A stretch of DNA of 38,811 nt from Acidobacteriia bacterium UBA6623 (GTDB lineage Bacteria; Acidobacteriota; Terriglobia; Bryobacterales; UBA6623). A program made the position numbers and the translations under genes. The DNA is taken from assembly GCA_002433055.1 (NCBI GenBank), contig DJHJ01000010.1, positions 1 to 38,811 on the forward strand. Reading direction: 5' to 3'. Positions 9,285 to 18,205 of the stretch are shown in pieces. The notes below the pieces were generated by a model. That model made no database searches, had not been told where the DNA came from, and was given only the letters and a program-made list of their open reading frames with translations. How positions within the stretch are numbered: position 1 is the stretch's first letter; the number at the start of each line of letters is the position of its first letter.

Positions 9285-10526
9285 ATGAAGACTAAAGAAG
9301 AATTACAGACTGCCGCTCCAATGTCATCAGGGGTTCTTACTGACGATGAATCGAAAGCCTCGCCGAGTTCTGCGTCACCGCGGCGTGGTCGTTTAACGTT
9401 GCTCTCGATCGGTCACGGTAGCGTAGATCTCTATTCGAGTGTTGTCAGTACGTTGCAACCGCTCTTGGTTGAGCGCTTCGGACTGTCGTTTACTCAAGCT
9501 GGCTGGCTGGGCGGTATATTCATGTTCTCGTCAGCGGTTTTGCAGCTCCCTTTTGGAGTGCTGGCCGACCGTGTACACAGCCGTTTATTCAGTGCTCTCA
9601 GTCCAGCGGTGGCGGGATTGTTTCTCTCGACTCTTTTCTGGCCAACAGGATTTTCTTCTTTGCTGGTACTAGTTTTTTTGGGTGGACTAGCTATTGCAGC
9701 ATTCCATCCACTCAGTACAAGGGAAGCATCGACAGCGGGAGGTGCACGTCCTGGTCTTTCAGTTGGAATTTTTATTACTTCTGGGACGTTTGGTTTGTCG
9801 CTAGGCCCAGTCTACTTTTCGACGATTGTTGATCAGTTTGGAGCTGGAGCAATGGGTTGGTCTGCCATTCCGGCATTCATAGTAACGGGCATTCTTCTGT
9901 GGAAACTTCCACCGCCAATGACCAGAGCCGATGATCTCCAAGGAGTTAACTATGCTCTCTTAAGGCAGTACTGGAAGCCTCTTTTGTTGCACTATTCTCT
10001 CGTAGTAATACGGTCGGTGGTACAAGTTGGCATGGGGCAGTTTTTAACTCTCTACCTTTATACAGAACGTGGATTTTCATTTCACCACGCAAGCTTGGGG
10101 CTAGCGGTATTTTTTCTGAGTGCAGCCACGGGATCACTTCTTGGTGGCAGTATTTCTGACCACATTGATCGACGACAAGTGGTATGGTTTTCCATGATTG
10201 CTTCAGCACCGTTCCTTCTACTCTTTGTACAAACGACAGGGTGGTGGTCTATCTTGTGGCTCTACATTGGTGCGACCTTTTTATTGTTGACGATTCCGGT
10301 AATCGTTGTGATGGCTCAGCAGCTGGTTCCTACGCAGGGTGCGACGATAAGTGCCCTGATGATGGGCTTTGCCTGGGGGGTAGCAGGAGTTTTCTGTGGT
10401 CCAGTACTTGGCTGGCTTGCTGATCGTGTTGGGATAGAATTGGTATTTTTTGGGCTGGCAATACTGCCTCTAGCAGGCTTCTTCTTGGCTCTGAAGTTGC
10501 CACTTTCCTACCGAACCACGTCATAA
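9285..10526 (+). CDS. MFS transporter, fosmidomycin-resistance (Fsr)-like
   Basis: An inner-membrane secondary transporter of the major facilitator superfamily with about 12 hydrophobic segments in 413 residues. After a polar N-terminus of about 40 residues comes GHGSVDLYSS, a motif of the fosmidomycin-resistance group, then the MFS loop 2-3 pattern GVLADRVHSR. A second such pattern, GSISDHIDRRQ, stands between the two halves. Fsr-like proteins are presumed drug or metabolite exporters driven by protons, but few have been tested and the substrate here is unknown. The ATG at 9285 is used. The gene converges with the DUF1549/DUF1553 gene downstream and has no operon partner. Confidence 0.88.
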   Translation: MKTKEELQTAAPMSSGVLTDDESKASPSSASPRRGRLTLLSIGHGSVDLYSSVVSTLQPLLVERFGLSFTQAGWLGGIFMFSSAVLQLPFGVLADRVHSRLFSALSPAVAGLFLSTLFWPTGFSSLLVLVFLGGLAIAAFHPLSTREASTAGGARPGLSVGIFITSGTFGLSLGPVYFSTIVDQFGAGAMGWSAIPAFIVTGILLWKLPPPMTRADDLQGVNYALLRQYWKPLLLHYSLVVIRSVVQVGMGQFLTLYLYTERGFSFHHASLGLAVFFLSAATGSLLGGSISDHIDRRQVVWFSMIASAPFLLLFVQTTGWWSILWLYIGATFLLLTIPVIVVMAQQLVPTQGATISALMMGFAWGVAGVFCGPVLGWLADRVGIELVFFGLAILPLAGFFLALKLPLSYRTTS

Positions 10527-10576
10527 AAGCTGGTTGGCTGGCTCAGCGAAGACAGCTACAGATTTAGCAGTAGCAG

Positions 10577-13093
10577 CTAATGGTTGAACAAGAAAGCGTT
10601 ACTGTTGACCAAGGCCCAAAGCAAATCTTGAGCACGCGAGGCGCGACTAGGGCCCTTGTTGATATAGGTTAAAGCAGCGTCATGCTCGTTAGGTGTTGGA
10701 AAACGACTGTAAGTGGCCAGATATAATTCGTCCACTAGGTTCTTACTCGATGTACCAGCAAGAATGGCCTTTGCTATTCGTCCATCCGGGTCCGCTATGG
10801 CTTCGGCCAGTGTTGGACCATTAACGAGGTTCATCGCATGAGGCAAACCCATGTTATCTCGACGTTCACATTCACAGGAAGATTCTCGCTGTGGGCGTCC
10901 AAAGACATCTAGAAAACCACCTTTACCGACAAAGGAATCCGGCAACTCTTGGGCCCTGAAAGCCTTAGGGACACCTGCGAACTGAATTTCGGACCCTGTT
11001 GCAACTGCGATGGAATCAAGCAGGGTTTCTGCCGGCAGTCTCCGTGGCGTAAAGTGTGAAAAATTTATTTCATCGGACTCATTCCACTTGTTTGTAGTGA
11101 TCGAAGCTTGATAAACACGCGAATTGACAATAGTTCTGATGACCTGTTGCAAATCGTACCCTTTACTGACAAAGTCTTGAGCCAGTGCAGTCAGGAGTGC
11201 TTCGTTCACTGGAGGGTTGGAAGCACGAATGTCATCGACTGGCTCAATAATGCCACGACCCATGAAATAGCTCCAAAGTCGATTTGTAATGGCACGAGCA
11301 AAAAACGGGTTTTTGTCTGACGTGAGCCATCCTGATAAGGCTTCACGGCGGTCCCCGTCATCAGGAATGGGTGGAGCGCCAGATGTTGCCACCAAATACT
11401 GTGGTTCAGCATATTTGCCGTTTTGAGGGTACTTGACACCACTTTTATCTCGTTTGACGTAGACAATTTGTTCATCGTTATCGAAGCCCGGTTTTAGACC
11501 AACAGCAGAAAAGAAAGCTGCTAGCTCGTAATACTGATTTTGAGTCCAACGCTCAAACGGATGGTCGTGGCAATTGGCACAGACCATCCGTACCCCCATG
11601 AAAATTTGTGTTGTATTTTCTAGTGCTGTTTTTGGATTGTCATTCACACGAAAGAAATTAGTTGCTGGGTTTTGGTAGGTACTACCCACAGAAGTGATCA
11701 GTTCGTGCACCATCTCGTCATACGGTTTATTGGCAGCGATTGAGTCACGAATCCACTGCCGAAATATCCAAGTTCCTTTTTCGCCGAGGTACTTGCGGTT
11801 GTTCTGTAGTAGATCGCCCCATTTGTTTGCCCAATGATCAACGAACTCCTTGCGTTTCATTAACTTTTCGACTAGTCTTTGGCGCTTGAGGCGTGACGTT
11901 TCGGGATCTTCCAGAAATGTCTTTGCTTGCGAAGGTGTGGGTGGAACACCGTTCAAGTCCAGGTAAACTCTTCTCAAGAATGTTGCATCGTCTGCTAATG
12001 GAGAAGGTTCGATCTTCATCCGCTCGAGTTTTGCGTCTACGTGCTTGTCAATAAAGTTGTATTGCGGTGGGTTAGTCCATGCAAACCCTTGTTCAGGGTT
12101 CAGTACTGTGATTGGAACGGTTACAAATTTCCCTTCATATCTCACCTGCAAAGCTGCTTCACCAATGCGCTCGCCCACTAGTGCTTGTCCGGCAGAAAGT
12201 GCGGCAGGGCCGGGTCGAACTGCCGTTGGGGCATGCTCGGCTCCTTCGCCCACTGCAGCCACGGTCTCCACATTGCTTTTAACTGAAGCAGCACGCGTAA
12301 CATCACGAGTCGTGCCGTCACCATAATGTGCTATCACCAGAATTTGCTGTCGCATACCAGGACGCTGCATGAATATCTCTTTAGGTAAGACTTCCAGTCG
12401 GACCACACCATCCTTGTTTGTATCTCCGAAAGTTGCGCCTTCAGAGATCCAGCGAAGAATATCTTTCTTGTGTCTGGTATTACTCAGCACAAAACCACCC
12501 TGGTGTGGAACTGCCTGGGTTGGTTTGGCGATCATCAAGCTGTCAGCGGGTGCAGCGCGGTTAACGCGGCGCCCCGAAACCTCGTAGAGAAGTGCATCAT
12601 AATCGGATCTCGCGTCGTATCCACGGAGAGATAACTTGAAACCGTTCTTGCCATTGGCAGAACCGTGACAAGGCCCAGATGTACAACCAACTTTGTTGAG
12701 AATAGGCATGATATCTCGAACAAATGTCGGTTGGCGTCCTCGGCTCATGTCACCGACCTCGACTGCGATCTCGACTGAGTTTCCGGCGGCAGTGACTTTG
12801 AGCCTTGCAGTGCCCTGAGATTTGCCGTAGATTAGACCATCGTCGCGGAGCTGGAGATTGTCATCCGTTGTTTCGAAATCAGCCTCAGCAGTCAGGTCTA
12901 TCTTTTCACCGTTCTTAGTGACCCCAGTAACTAGAACACTGTGGCCCTTTTCAGGTTCAAAAAGCGAGATGGTTTTCGGCGTTACAATGATTTCTGTGAT
13001 TTCATTGTTTGCGGCGGACAGTGATATGGGAATACTGAGCGCCAAACCCAAACCAAACAGCACAGTAGTCAGTGATTGCACGAAATAAGACAT
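10577..13093 (-). CDS. Secreted Ig-like/DUF1549/DUF1553 protein
   Basis: An exported protein of 838 aa from ATG 13093 (841 aa from an in-frame TTG at 13102). Order of parts: signal peptide to about residue 27; an Ig-like BIG2-type domain at about 31-113; a cytochrome-like region with a CTSGPCH motif (C137, C142, H143), spaced CX4CH rather than CX2CH; a second Ig-like segment near 220-330; DUF1549 starting near FIDKHVDAKLE and containing CANCHDHPFERW; then DUF1553 starting at SDKNPFFARAITNRLW. It belongs to the same broad family as the gene at 1569-4991 but with a different architecture and no DUF1501 gene beside it. No strong ribosome binding site decides the start. Function is unknown; envelope location is inferred from the signal peptide. 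Confidence 0.88.
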   Translation of the reverse strand: MSYFVQSLTTVLFGLGLALSIPISLSAANNEITEIIVTPKTISLFEPEKGHSVLVTGVTKNGEKIDLTAEADFETTDDNLQLRDDGLIYGKSQGTARLKVTAAGNSVEIAVEVGDMSRGRQPTFVRDIMPILNKVGCTSGPCHGSANGKNGFKLSLRGYDARSDYDALLYEVSGRRVNRAAPADSLMIAKPTQAVPHQGGFVLSNTRHKKDILRWISEGATFGDTNKDGVVRLEVLPKEIFMQRPGMRQQILVIAHYGDGTTRDVTRAASVKSNVETVAAVGEGAEHAPTAVRPGPAALSAGQALVGERIGEAALQVRYEGKFVTVPITVLNPEQGFAWTNPPQYNFIDKHVDAKLERMKIEPSPLADDATFLRRVYLDLNGVPPTPSQAKTFLEDPETSRLKRQRLVEKLMKRKEFVDHWANKWGDLLQNNRKYLGEKGTWIFRQWIRDSIAANKPYDEMVHELITSVGSTYQNPATNFFRVNDNPKTALENTTQIFMGVRMVCANCHDHPFERWTQNQYYELAAFFSAVGLKPGFDNDEQIVYVKRDKSGVKYPQNGKYAEPQYLVATSGAPPIPDDGDRREALSGWLTSDKNPFFARAITNRLWSYFMGRGIIEPVDDIRASNPPVNEALLTALAQDFVSKGYDLQQVIRTIVNSRVYQASITTNKWNESDEINFSHFTPRRLPAETLLDSIAVATGSEIQFAGVPKAFRAQELPDSFVGKGGFLDVFGRPQRESSCECERRDNMGLPHAMNLVNGPTLAEAIADPDGRIAKAILAGTSSKNLVDELYLATYSRFPTPNEHDAALTYINKGPSRASRAQDLLWALVNSNAFLFNH

Positions 13094-13170
13094 ACCTTTC
13101 AATTCTAACTGGAGACTACAAAAACTTGCCTATTTTACCAGGTTTTATGCGAAGCAAACAGACTTGGGAT

Positions 13171-13176
13171 TATAAT
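13171..13176 (+). promoter_or_regulatory. Possible -10 box upstream of cupin gene
   Basis: TATAAT occurs in the 186-bp gap between the divergent DUF1549/DUF1553 and cupin genes, about 100 bp before the cupin start. No convincing -35 box stands at the expected distance, so this is a weak call. Confidence 0.3.
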
Positions 13177-13279
13177 GCTCTGTCTGAGTACAGCATGAGA
13201 TTGCCAAGCAAAAACCACTATTCTGGTGAGAGCAGGTCACTCTGCATCCGTAAAGAGAGACTCAAGGAGATATTTCAGA

Positions 13280-13642
13280 ATGAAACTTTATAACTGGGAG
13301 GCCGTTGAATATGAACAGATGGGGCCGCTTATTAGCCGACAAGTTATTAACAGCGAACGGATGACGATTGCCCGCATTCATGTCAAAAAGGGTGGTATTG
13401 TTGCTCGTCATCATCATGAAAATGAGCAGGTCACCCAAATGCTCGAGGGTAGATTGCGGTTTGTGTTCGACAACAGAGAGATTGTTGTTTCTTCAGGAGA
13501 TGTCTTGGAAATTTCATCGAATGAGCCCCACGAAGTGATTGCTCTTGAAGATTCTTTAGCTATAGATACGTTTCAACCTCGACGTAGTGACTGGCTGTCT
13601 GGTGATGATGCATACCTGCGAACCTCTTCTGGAGGTTCATAA
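13280..13642 (+). CDS. Small cupin-domain protein
   Basis: A single-domain cupin of 120 aa. Motif 1 is visible as GGIVARHHHENEQ with metal-binding candidates H44, H46 and Q50 (Gln at the usual Glu position, which is seen in many small cupins), and motif 2 as GDVLEISSNEPHEV with H84. Such proteins bind one divalent metal and act as small dioxygenases, isomerases or ligand sensors; which applies here is not visible. The start is chosen at 13280 because AAGGAGA lies about 10 nt upstream; an earlier in-frame start at 13226 would lack that site. The SDR gene follows 93 bp later on the same strand. Confidence 0.85.
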   Translation: MKLYNWEAVEYEQMGPLISRQVINSERMTIARIHVKKGGIVARHHHENEQVTQMLEGRLRFVFDNREIVVSSGDVLEISSNEPHEVIALEDSLAIDTFQPRRSDWLSGDDAYLRTSSGGS

Positions 13643-13685
13643 AGTAGTAAACTCAATGGAGTTCGGGTGTTCCCGCGGTTCATGG

Positions 13686-13717
13686 TCAGTAGTCGCCGAT
13701 CCGGCGCCCGCTACTGA
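13686..13717 (+). promoter_or_regulatory. Hairpin just upstream of the SDR gene
   Basis: TCAGTAG at 13686-13692 pairs perfectly with CTACTGA at 13711-13717, and GCCG/CGGC can pair inside the loop. It sits between the cupin stop and the SDR ribosome binding site (GAAGGGA at 13724-13730). It could be an attenuating hairpin, a terminator without a T-run, or an operator. Confidence 0.35.
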
Positions 13718-13735
13718 TCTCACGAAGGGATATTG

Positions 13736-14524
13736 ATGGATCTGGGAATCAAAGGGCGAGTAGCATTTGTGGCCGCCTCCAGCAAGGGGCTAGGCCGGGC
13801 AGCAGCAGAGGCGCTTGCTGCCGATGGCGTCCGGCTGGCGCTTTGCTCACGGCAAGCTGAGAAGCTGACGGAGACAGCTGAGCAAATTCGAGCACGCTGG
13901 GGGGTTGACGTTTTTGCGGAGCCGGTGGATGTAACTGATTTCAAGGCGGTCACGACATTCTTTGGCAAAGTGCGTGAAAAGTTTGGAAATATTGACATTT
14001 GTGTTGCAAATGCAGGCGGGCCGCCTGCGGGCACCTTTGAAAGCTTTTCTCTTGATGACTGGAGGGAAGCGTTCGAGGGTAGTTTTATGTCAACGTTGCA
14101 TATGATTCGTGAGGTTCTACCGGGTATGCGCAGTCAACGTTGGGGACGGATCGTAACGATAACATCGATCTCCGTGAAGCAGAGCATTGATGGCCTAATT
14201 CTGTCGAATGCGATTCGCGCTTCGGTGGTGGGATTGTTGAAGTCGCTGGTCAGGGAGTATGGGTCCGATAATGTTTTATTTAACAATGTCTGCCCTGGGG
14301 CAACGGCGACTGATCGACTGCTGAACGTGGCTGCTAATCGCGCAGCACAGCAAGGGACTACGCGGGAAGAGGTTTTAGAAAACATGGGAGCGCAGATTCC
14401 ACTTGGACGCGTAGGGCAACCCGAAGAGTTTGGGCCTTTGGTAGCATTTCTTTGTTCGGAACGCGCGGCTTATATCACAGGTACCAGCACCGCGATTGAC
14501 GGTGGAGAAGTAAGGGGGGCGTGA
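13736..14524 (+). CDS. SDR-family protein lacking catalytic Tyr and Lys
   Basis: A Rossmann-fold short-chain dehydrogenase/reductase, 262 aa, resembling beta-ketoacyl-ACP reductases (FabG). The glycine-rich nucleotide motif is present but altered (AASSKGLG, residues 13-20), and ANAGG (91-95) is intact. Aligning the catalytic Ser at residue 144 with E. coli FabG S138 puts the Tyr at 157 and the Lys at 161; here they are Ser and Arg (LSNAIRASVVGL). An SDR subgroup described as BKR-like with an imperfect NAD motif and tetrad is known (CDD cd05344), so this is probably a natural variant, not decay. ATG 13736 is preferred over the in-frame TTG 13733 because GAAGGGA ends 5 nt upstream. Its stop lies 4 nt before the next gene, suggesting co-translation. 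Confidence 0.88.
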   Translation: MDLGIKGRVAFVAASSKGLGRAAAEALAADGVRLALCSRQAEKLTETAEQIRARWGVDVFAEPVDVTDFKAVTTFFGKVREKFGNIDICVANAGGPPAGTFESFSLDDWREAFEGSFMSTLHMIREVLPGMRSQRWGRIVTITSISVKQSIDGLILSNAIRASVVGLLKSLVREYGSDNVLFNNVCPGATATDRLLNVAANRAAQQGTTREEVLENMGAQIPLGRVGQPEEFGPLVAFLCSERAAYITGTSTAIDGGEVRGA

Positions 14525-14528
14525 AGCG

Positions 14529-17500
14529 ATGCCTCACGGATACGAAGAACGATTTATGAATGGACTACGGATTGCGTTTTCGGTGTCATTGTTGATTTTT
14601 CTTGCTGGGGGGCCACTACAGGCCGAGCCTCAATGGGTTACAAACCAAGCGGCCCGTCTTGCGATAGGGCAGCCTTTTTTCACACGCCAATCACCCCTTT
14701 CATCGCGTGCGACTATTGGCGGAGCAGGCGGTGTTGCCTATGGTGCTGACACACTGGTGGTTGCAGATGGTAATAGGGTCGGATCACAGCCACTCAACAA
14801 TCGAGTCTTGGTTTATCGTAATGTGGGTAGTTTTTTGCCGAAACCTGGTGACGAATTGTCACAGGATGGTGAATGTCCAGCTTGCCTTGGTCTTCCTGAT
14901 GTTGTGTTGGGCCAGCCGGATTTTGACACGTTTATCCCAAACGTCGAAAATGGCATGCAGAACCCCACTGGTGTTGCAACAGACGGCGTTCGCATTGCGG
15001 TAGCGGACACTGATAACAACCGAGTTTTAATTTGGCACAGTATTCCAACTCAAGATGGCCACCCACCCGACGTTGTTATAGGTCAGGGCGATGCCGTTAA
15101 CAACGCGCCCGGTACATCATCAACTTTGATGCGTGGCCCTCAGGGAGTTTGGTTTGATCAAAGCGGCAAGTTCTTTGTTGCTGATACACAGAACTCACGA
15201 GTGCTAATTTACAATTCCGTTCCTACGACGACAGGTGCAGCAGCAGATGTAGTACTCGGGCAGCCTGATTTTGATACGAGACCCGAGCCTGACTTGACTC
15301 AATCCAATGTGGACGCCGCGGCAACTACCATGCTCGATCCAGTTGCTGTGACCACCAAAAACAACAAACTATTTGTTACAGATCTAGGCTTCAATCGAAT
15401 TTTGATTTTCAATGGCATACCTGTTTCGAATAATGCACCAGCTGATGTGGTAGTTGGCCAGCCCAACATGGAGTCGAAGGTTGCTAACAACGTGTCTGAA
15501 TTGTGTCAGCCTCTGGAAAACCCTCCGGGAGAATCACCAAACGAGGATGACCCAAACGCGGATCTGCTCAACACGAATGCGAGTTTTCCTCTTCGATGTG
15601 ATCGTACGTTAAGTTTTCCGCGGTTTGCAATTTCGGATGGGGAAAAACTTTATGTTTCCGACGGTGGCAATGACCGCATATTAATTTTTAATGAAATTCC
15701 TACTGGCAATGCTCCTTACCCTAACACCGTTATTGGCCAGCAAGACTTCTTTACTTTGTTTGAATCTGATGGTGCGGCGAGTGTTCGCGCACCACAGGCA
15801 ATAGCCCATGATGGTGAAAATCTCTACGTTACTGATCCATTCGCACGCCGGATACTAGTCTTTACACCAGGAGAGAACCAGATAGTTCAAAATGGATTGC
15901 GCAACGCGGCAAGTTTCTTGATTAGAGCAACCGGAACCCTAGTTTTTGATCGCGGGGACAGGTTTGCAACAGATTACTCAGAATTAGGTGATGAGTTTGC
16001 GAAAGCGGGCCAGCAGTTTGACGTAGAAATAGGGGGCTCTTTCCTGGCAGATTCACAGCCTGATAAATATACCTATACCGCAGTAGGCGGAGAAACCGCC
16101 GAAGCGGTGCGTGATGCCTTTGCAGAGCAGATAAACAATGATCCCAACGCTGTGGCTTTTGCCGAATCGTTTATTGGAGAAGGGGACCACGCCAAAGCGA
16201 GAATTCAGTTTGGTGGCAGTGTGCGAGAAGGAGAGGTTGTCACTCTCATGGTCGGAGGACGATCCTACGCAGCGCAGATGCAAGCGGGTGACCCAGCGTT
16301 TGTCGTTGTTGACCGGATAAAATTTTTCGCCAAGGTGGACCCTCTGGTAGCGGTTATGCGAGACCCCAAAGATGTGGCAACACTTATGATTGTTGCCCGA
16401 GAAGTCGGCCCTATTGGTAACGGCATACCCTACGCTGTACATGTGGAGCAAGGATCGGCCATTACTGTTGCTGCGGAGGGCGATGTACTGAGCGGCGGTG
16501 GCCAAGAGCACATCCTGGTTTTATCTGCAAAAGAAGAAGGTCCCATTGGTAATGATCTCCAGCTGAAGTGGTCAAAAAATATTGCTGGGGGTCTTGATAT
16601 TGACACAACGGGGGCACGCTTTATTGGCGGGAGTGATGCCCGAGAACTGCCAGCGGGCACTCTAGCTACGATTTTCGGAACGGGATTTGCAGACTCAATT
16701 TACAGTGCCACGCTTGAAAATGGAAGACTTCCAACTGAACTGGGAGGAGTTAGTCTTTATGCCAACGGCATTTTAGCTCCACTTCTTATGGTTTCACCTA
16801 CTCAGGTTAACTTTCAAATCCCGTGGGAAACTGCAGGAACGACTGTAAGTGTCTATGTTCGAAGGCGCCTACCCGATGGCAGTATACAAGTTTCTGTGCC
16901 ACGCGCAACGAATGTGACCAGAGCGGCCCCTGGTTTATTTGCATTTTCTGGCGAGGAGCCACGACGCGCGGTAGCCCTTCATGGACAGGACAAAGCAACT
17001 GGTACTGTCGCGATCCAAGCGATTGTTCCGGTCGGACCTGGCGAAGTACAGCCTGGGCTGCCTACGCCTGCTGGTGTCATTGTAACTATTTTTGTTAATG
17101 GCAGAAGCTATACCATTGAGACTACGGAAGCCGAATCACCATTTTCGATTCGTGACAGACTTGTTGATCTGATTAATGCTGGAGAAGGAGACCCCGATGT
17201 GGTTGCGAAGGCAGATCAAATTGGGTTCTTCTCAGCACGTGCGACTGTCACGTTCAAGGGAGAAATTCGTGCCAATGATACCTTTACAGCTTTCGTCAAT
17301 GACCGTTTGTACACGGTTATTGCAACAGAGGACGACACTCTACTTAGCATTCGTAACAAGCTTGCCCAAAAGATCAATTCTGGCTTTGGTGACATCGACG
17401 TTACCGCAGAACTTATATCGAGTGTTGGGGATCCGCGGTTCCAGATTGTTGCTCGAAAACTGGGTGAGGAAGGCAACAATATTTTCTTCAATATTGCAAT

Positions 17501-18107
17501 TAGCCCGGACGAAAGCCCCACGACTCTAGAGACTGATCTTGGAGAGGATGTCAATACACTAAAAAATGGTAGAACTCCTCCCGTTGTTTTCTTGACAGCG
17601 CGGGAAGCTGGCCAGGTGGGTAATGAAATCACTTTTGGGGGAGAGAGTTCTGACATAGTTGGGGTTCGGGTTACCGCAGCAGCCACAAACCTCTGTTGTG
17701 GTAACGAAAAATTCTCTCTCATCACACAAGAAAACCCTGCGAGTCCGGGCGAGACGATCATTCTCTACGCGACAGGGCTGGGTTTTACTAGTCCTCTACC
17801 TCAGGGGCAAGGACTTGAAAGCGGCATGCCAACCCCTATAGGTCAGCTGTTTAATGTCCCTTTCAATTCTGAAGATTTTGTTTCTGCACTTGCTGGACGT
17901 AAAACTGCACAAGTGCGTTGGGTTGGTTTGGCACCTTTATTGATCGGCACCTATCAAATCAACCTGAAACTCTTGGAAGATCTTCCGGATAATCCCGCAT
18001 TGAAATTGACCATTGCTCAGAAACGTTTCGTAAGCAATCCCGTTACAATTCCTGTTAAGAACATTACACCGCGTCTTAACCGCACTGACGCCAACCCACA
18101 TAGGTGA
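14529..18107 (+). CDS. Secreted NHL-propeller protein with split TIGR03437-type domain
   Basis: A 1192-aa exported protein. The signal peptide is at about residues 10-35; ATG 14529 has AAGGGGGG upstream, and ATG 14556 is an alternative. Residues about 70-450 contain six NHL-like repeats of the form VADTDNNRVLIW, alternating with five DVVLGQPDF-type repeats, which suggests a six-bladed beta-propeller. Residues about 490-700 form a beta-rich module. At about 707 a Solibacter-type C-terminal domain begins (LPAGTLATIFGTGF, later RAAPGLFAF). It is interrupted at about 815-1065 by a second beta-rich module, and resumes at about 1068 (SPGETIILYATGLGF) through to the end. Both modules carry motifs of the type AREAGQVGNEI (GxxGN starting at residues 627, 671, 979 and 1028), reminiscent of repeats in phage tail-sheath proteins. 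The likely role is an extracellular binding or structural protein. It directly follows the SDR gene. Confidence 0.9.
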   Translation: MPHGYEERFMNGLRIAFSVSLLIFLAGGPLQAEPQWVTNQAARLAIGQPFFTRQSPLSSRATIGGAGGVAYGADTLVVADGNRVGSQPLNNRVLVYRNVGSFLPKPGDELSQDGECPACLGLPDVVLGQPDFDTFIPNVENGMQNPTGVATDGVRIAVADTDNNRVLIWHSIPTQDGHPPDVVIGQGDAVNNAPGTSSTLMRGPQGVWFDQSGKFFVADTQNSRVLIYNSVPTTTGAAADVVLGQPDFDTRPEPDLTQSNVDAAATTMLDPVAVTTKNNKLFVTDLGFNRILIFNGIPVSNNAPADVVVGQPNMESKVANNVSELCQPLENPPGESPNEDDPNADLLNTNASFPLRCDRTLSFPRFAISDGEKLYVSDGGNDRILIFNEIPTGNAPYPNTVIGQQDFFTLFESDGAASVRAPQAIAHDGENLYVTDPFARRILVFTPGENQIVQNGLRNAASFLIRATGTLVFDRGDRFATDYSELGDEFAKAGQQFDVEIGGSFLADSQPDKYTYTAVGGETAEAVRDAFAEQINNDPNAVAFAESFIGEGDHAKARIQFGGSVREGEVVTLMVGGRSYAAQMQAGDPAFVVVDRIKFFAKVDPLVAVMRDPKDVATLMIVAREVGPIGNGIPYAVHVEQGSAITVAAEGDVLSGGGQEHILVLSAKEEGPIGNDLQLKWSKNIAGGLDIDTTGARFIGGSDARELPAGTLATIFGTGFADSIYSATLENGRLPTELGGVSLYANGILAPLLMVSPTQVNFQIPWETAGTTVSVYVRRRLPDGSIQVSVPRATNVTRAAPGLFAFSGEEPRRAVALHGQDKATGTVAIQAIVPVGPGEVQPGLPTPAGVIVTIFVNGRSYTIETTEAESPFSIRDRLVDLINAGEGDPDVVAKADQIGFFSARATVTFKGEIRANDTFTAFVNDRLYTVIATEDDTLLSIRNKLAQKINSGFGDIDVTAELISSVGDPRFQIVARKLGEEGNNIFFNIAISPDESPTTLETDLGEDVNTLKNGRTPPVVFLTAREAGQVGNEITFGGESSDIVGVRVTAAATNLCCGNEKFSLITQENPASPGETIILYATGLGFTSPLPQGQGLESGMPTPIGQLFNVPFNSEDFVSALAGRKTAQVRWVGLAPLLIGTYQINLKLLEDLPDNPALKLTIAQKRFVSNPVTIPVKNITPRLNRTDANPHR

Positions 18108-18113
18108 TAAGGC

Positions 18114-18160
18114 GCCTTTCTTGTTGGTTGTGACATAAAGACTAAAGGCCAAAGAAAGGC
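18114..18160. terminator. Inverted repeat between convergent genes
   Basis: The left arm (18114-18127, GCCTTTCTT followed by GTTGG) pairs with the right arm (18149-18160, CCAA followed by AGAAAGGC) with a small bulge, leaving a loop of about 21 nt. It lies 6 nt after the stop of the propeller-protein gene and upstream of the nusB stop on the other strand, a fitting place for a two-way terminator. No clear T-run follows. Confidence 0.4.
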
Positions 18161-18205
18161 CGGGGTCCGGTCCAACCACTTGATTGCGGGGTCAGTAGTA
18201 TGGGC

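Noticed and set aside
16053..16511. Minus-strand 152-codon frame inside the propeller-protein gene
   Set aside because: It lies fully antisense to a strongly supported coding region with clear protein repeats and has no family features.
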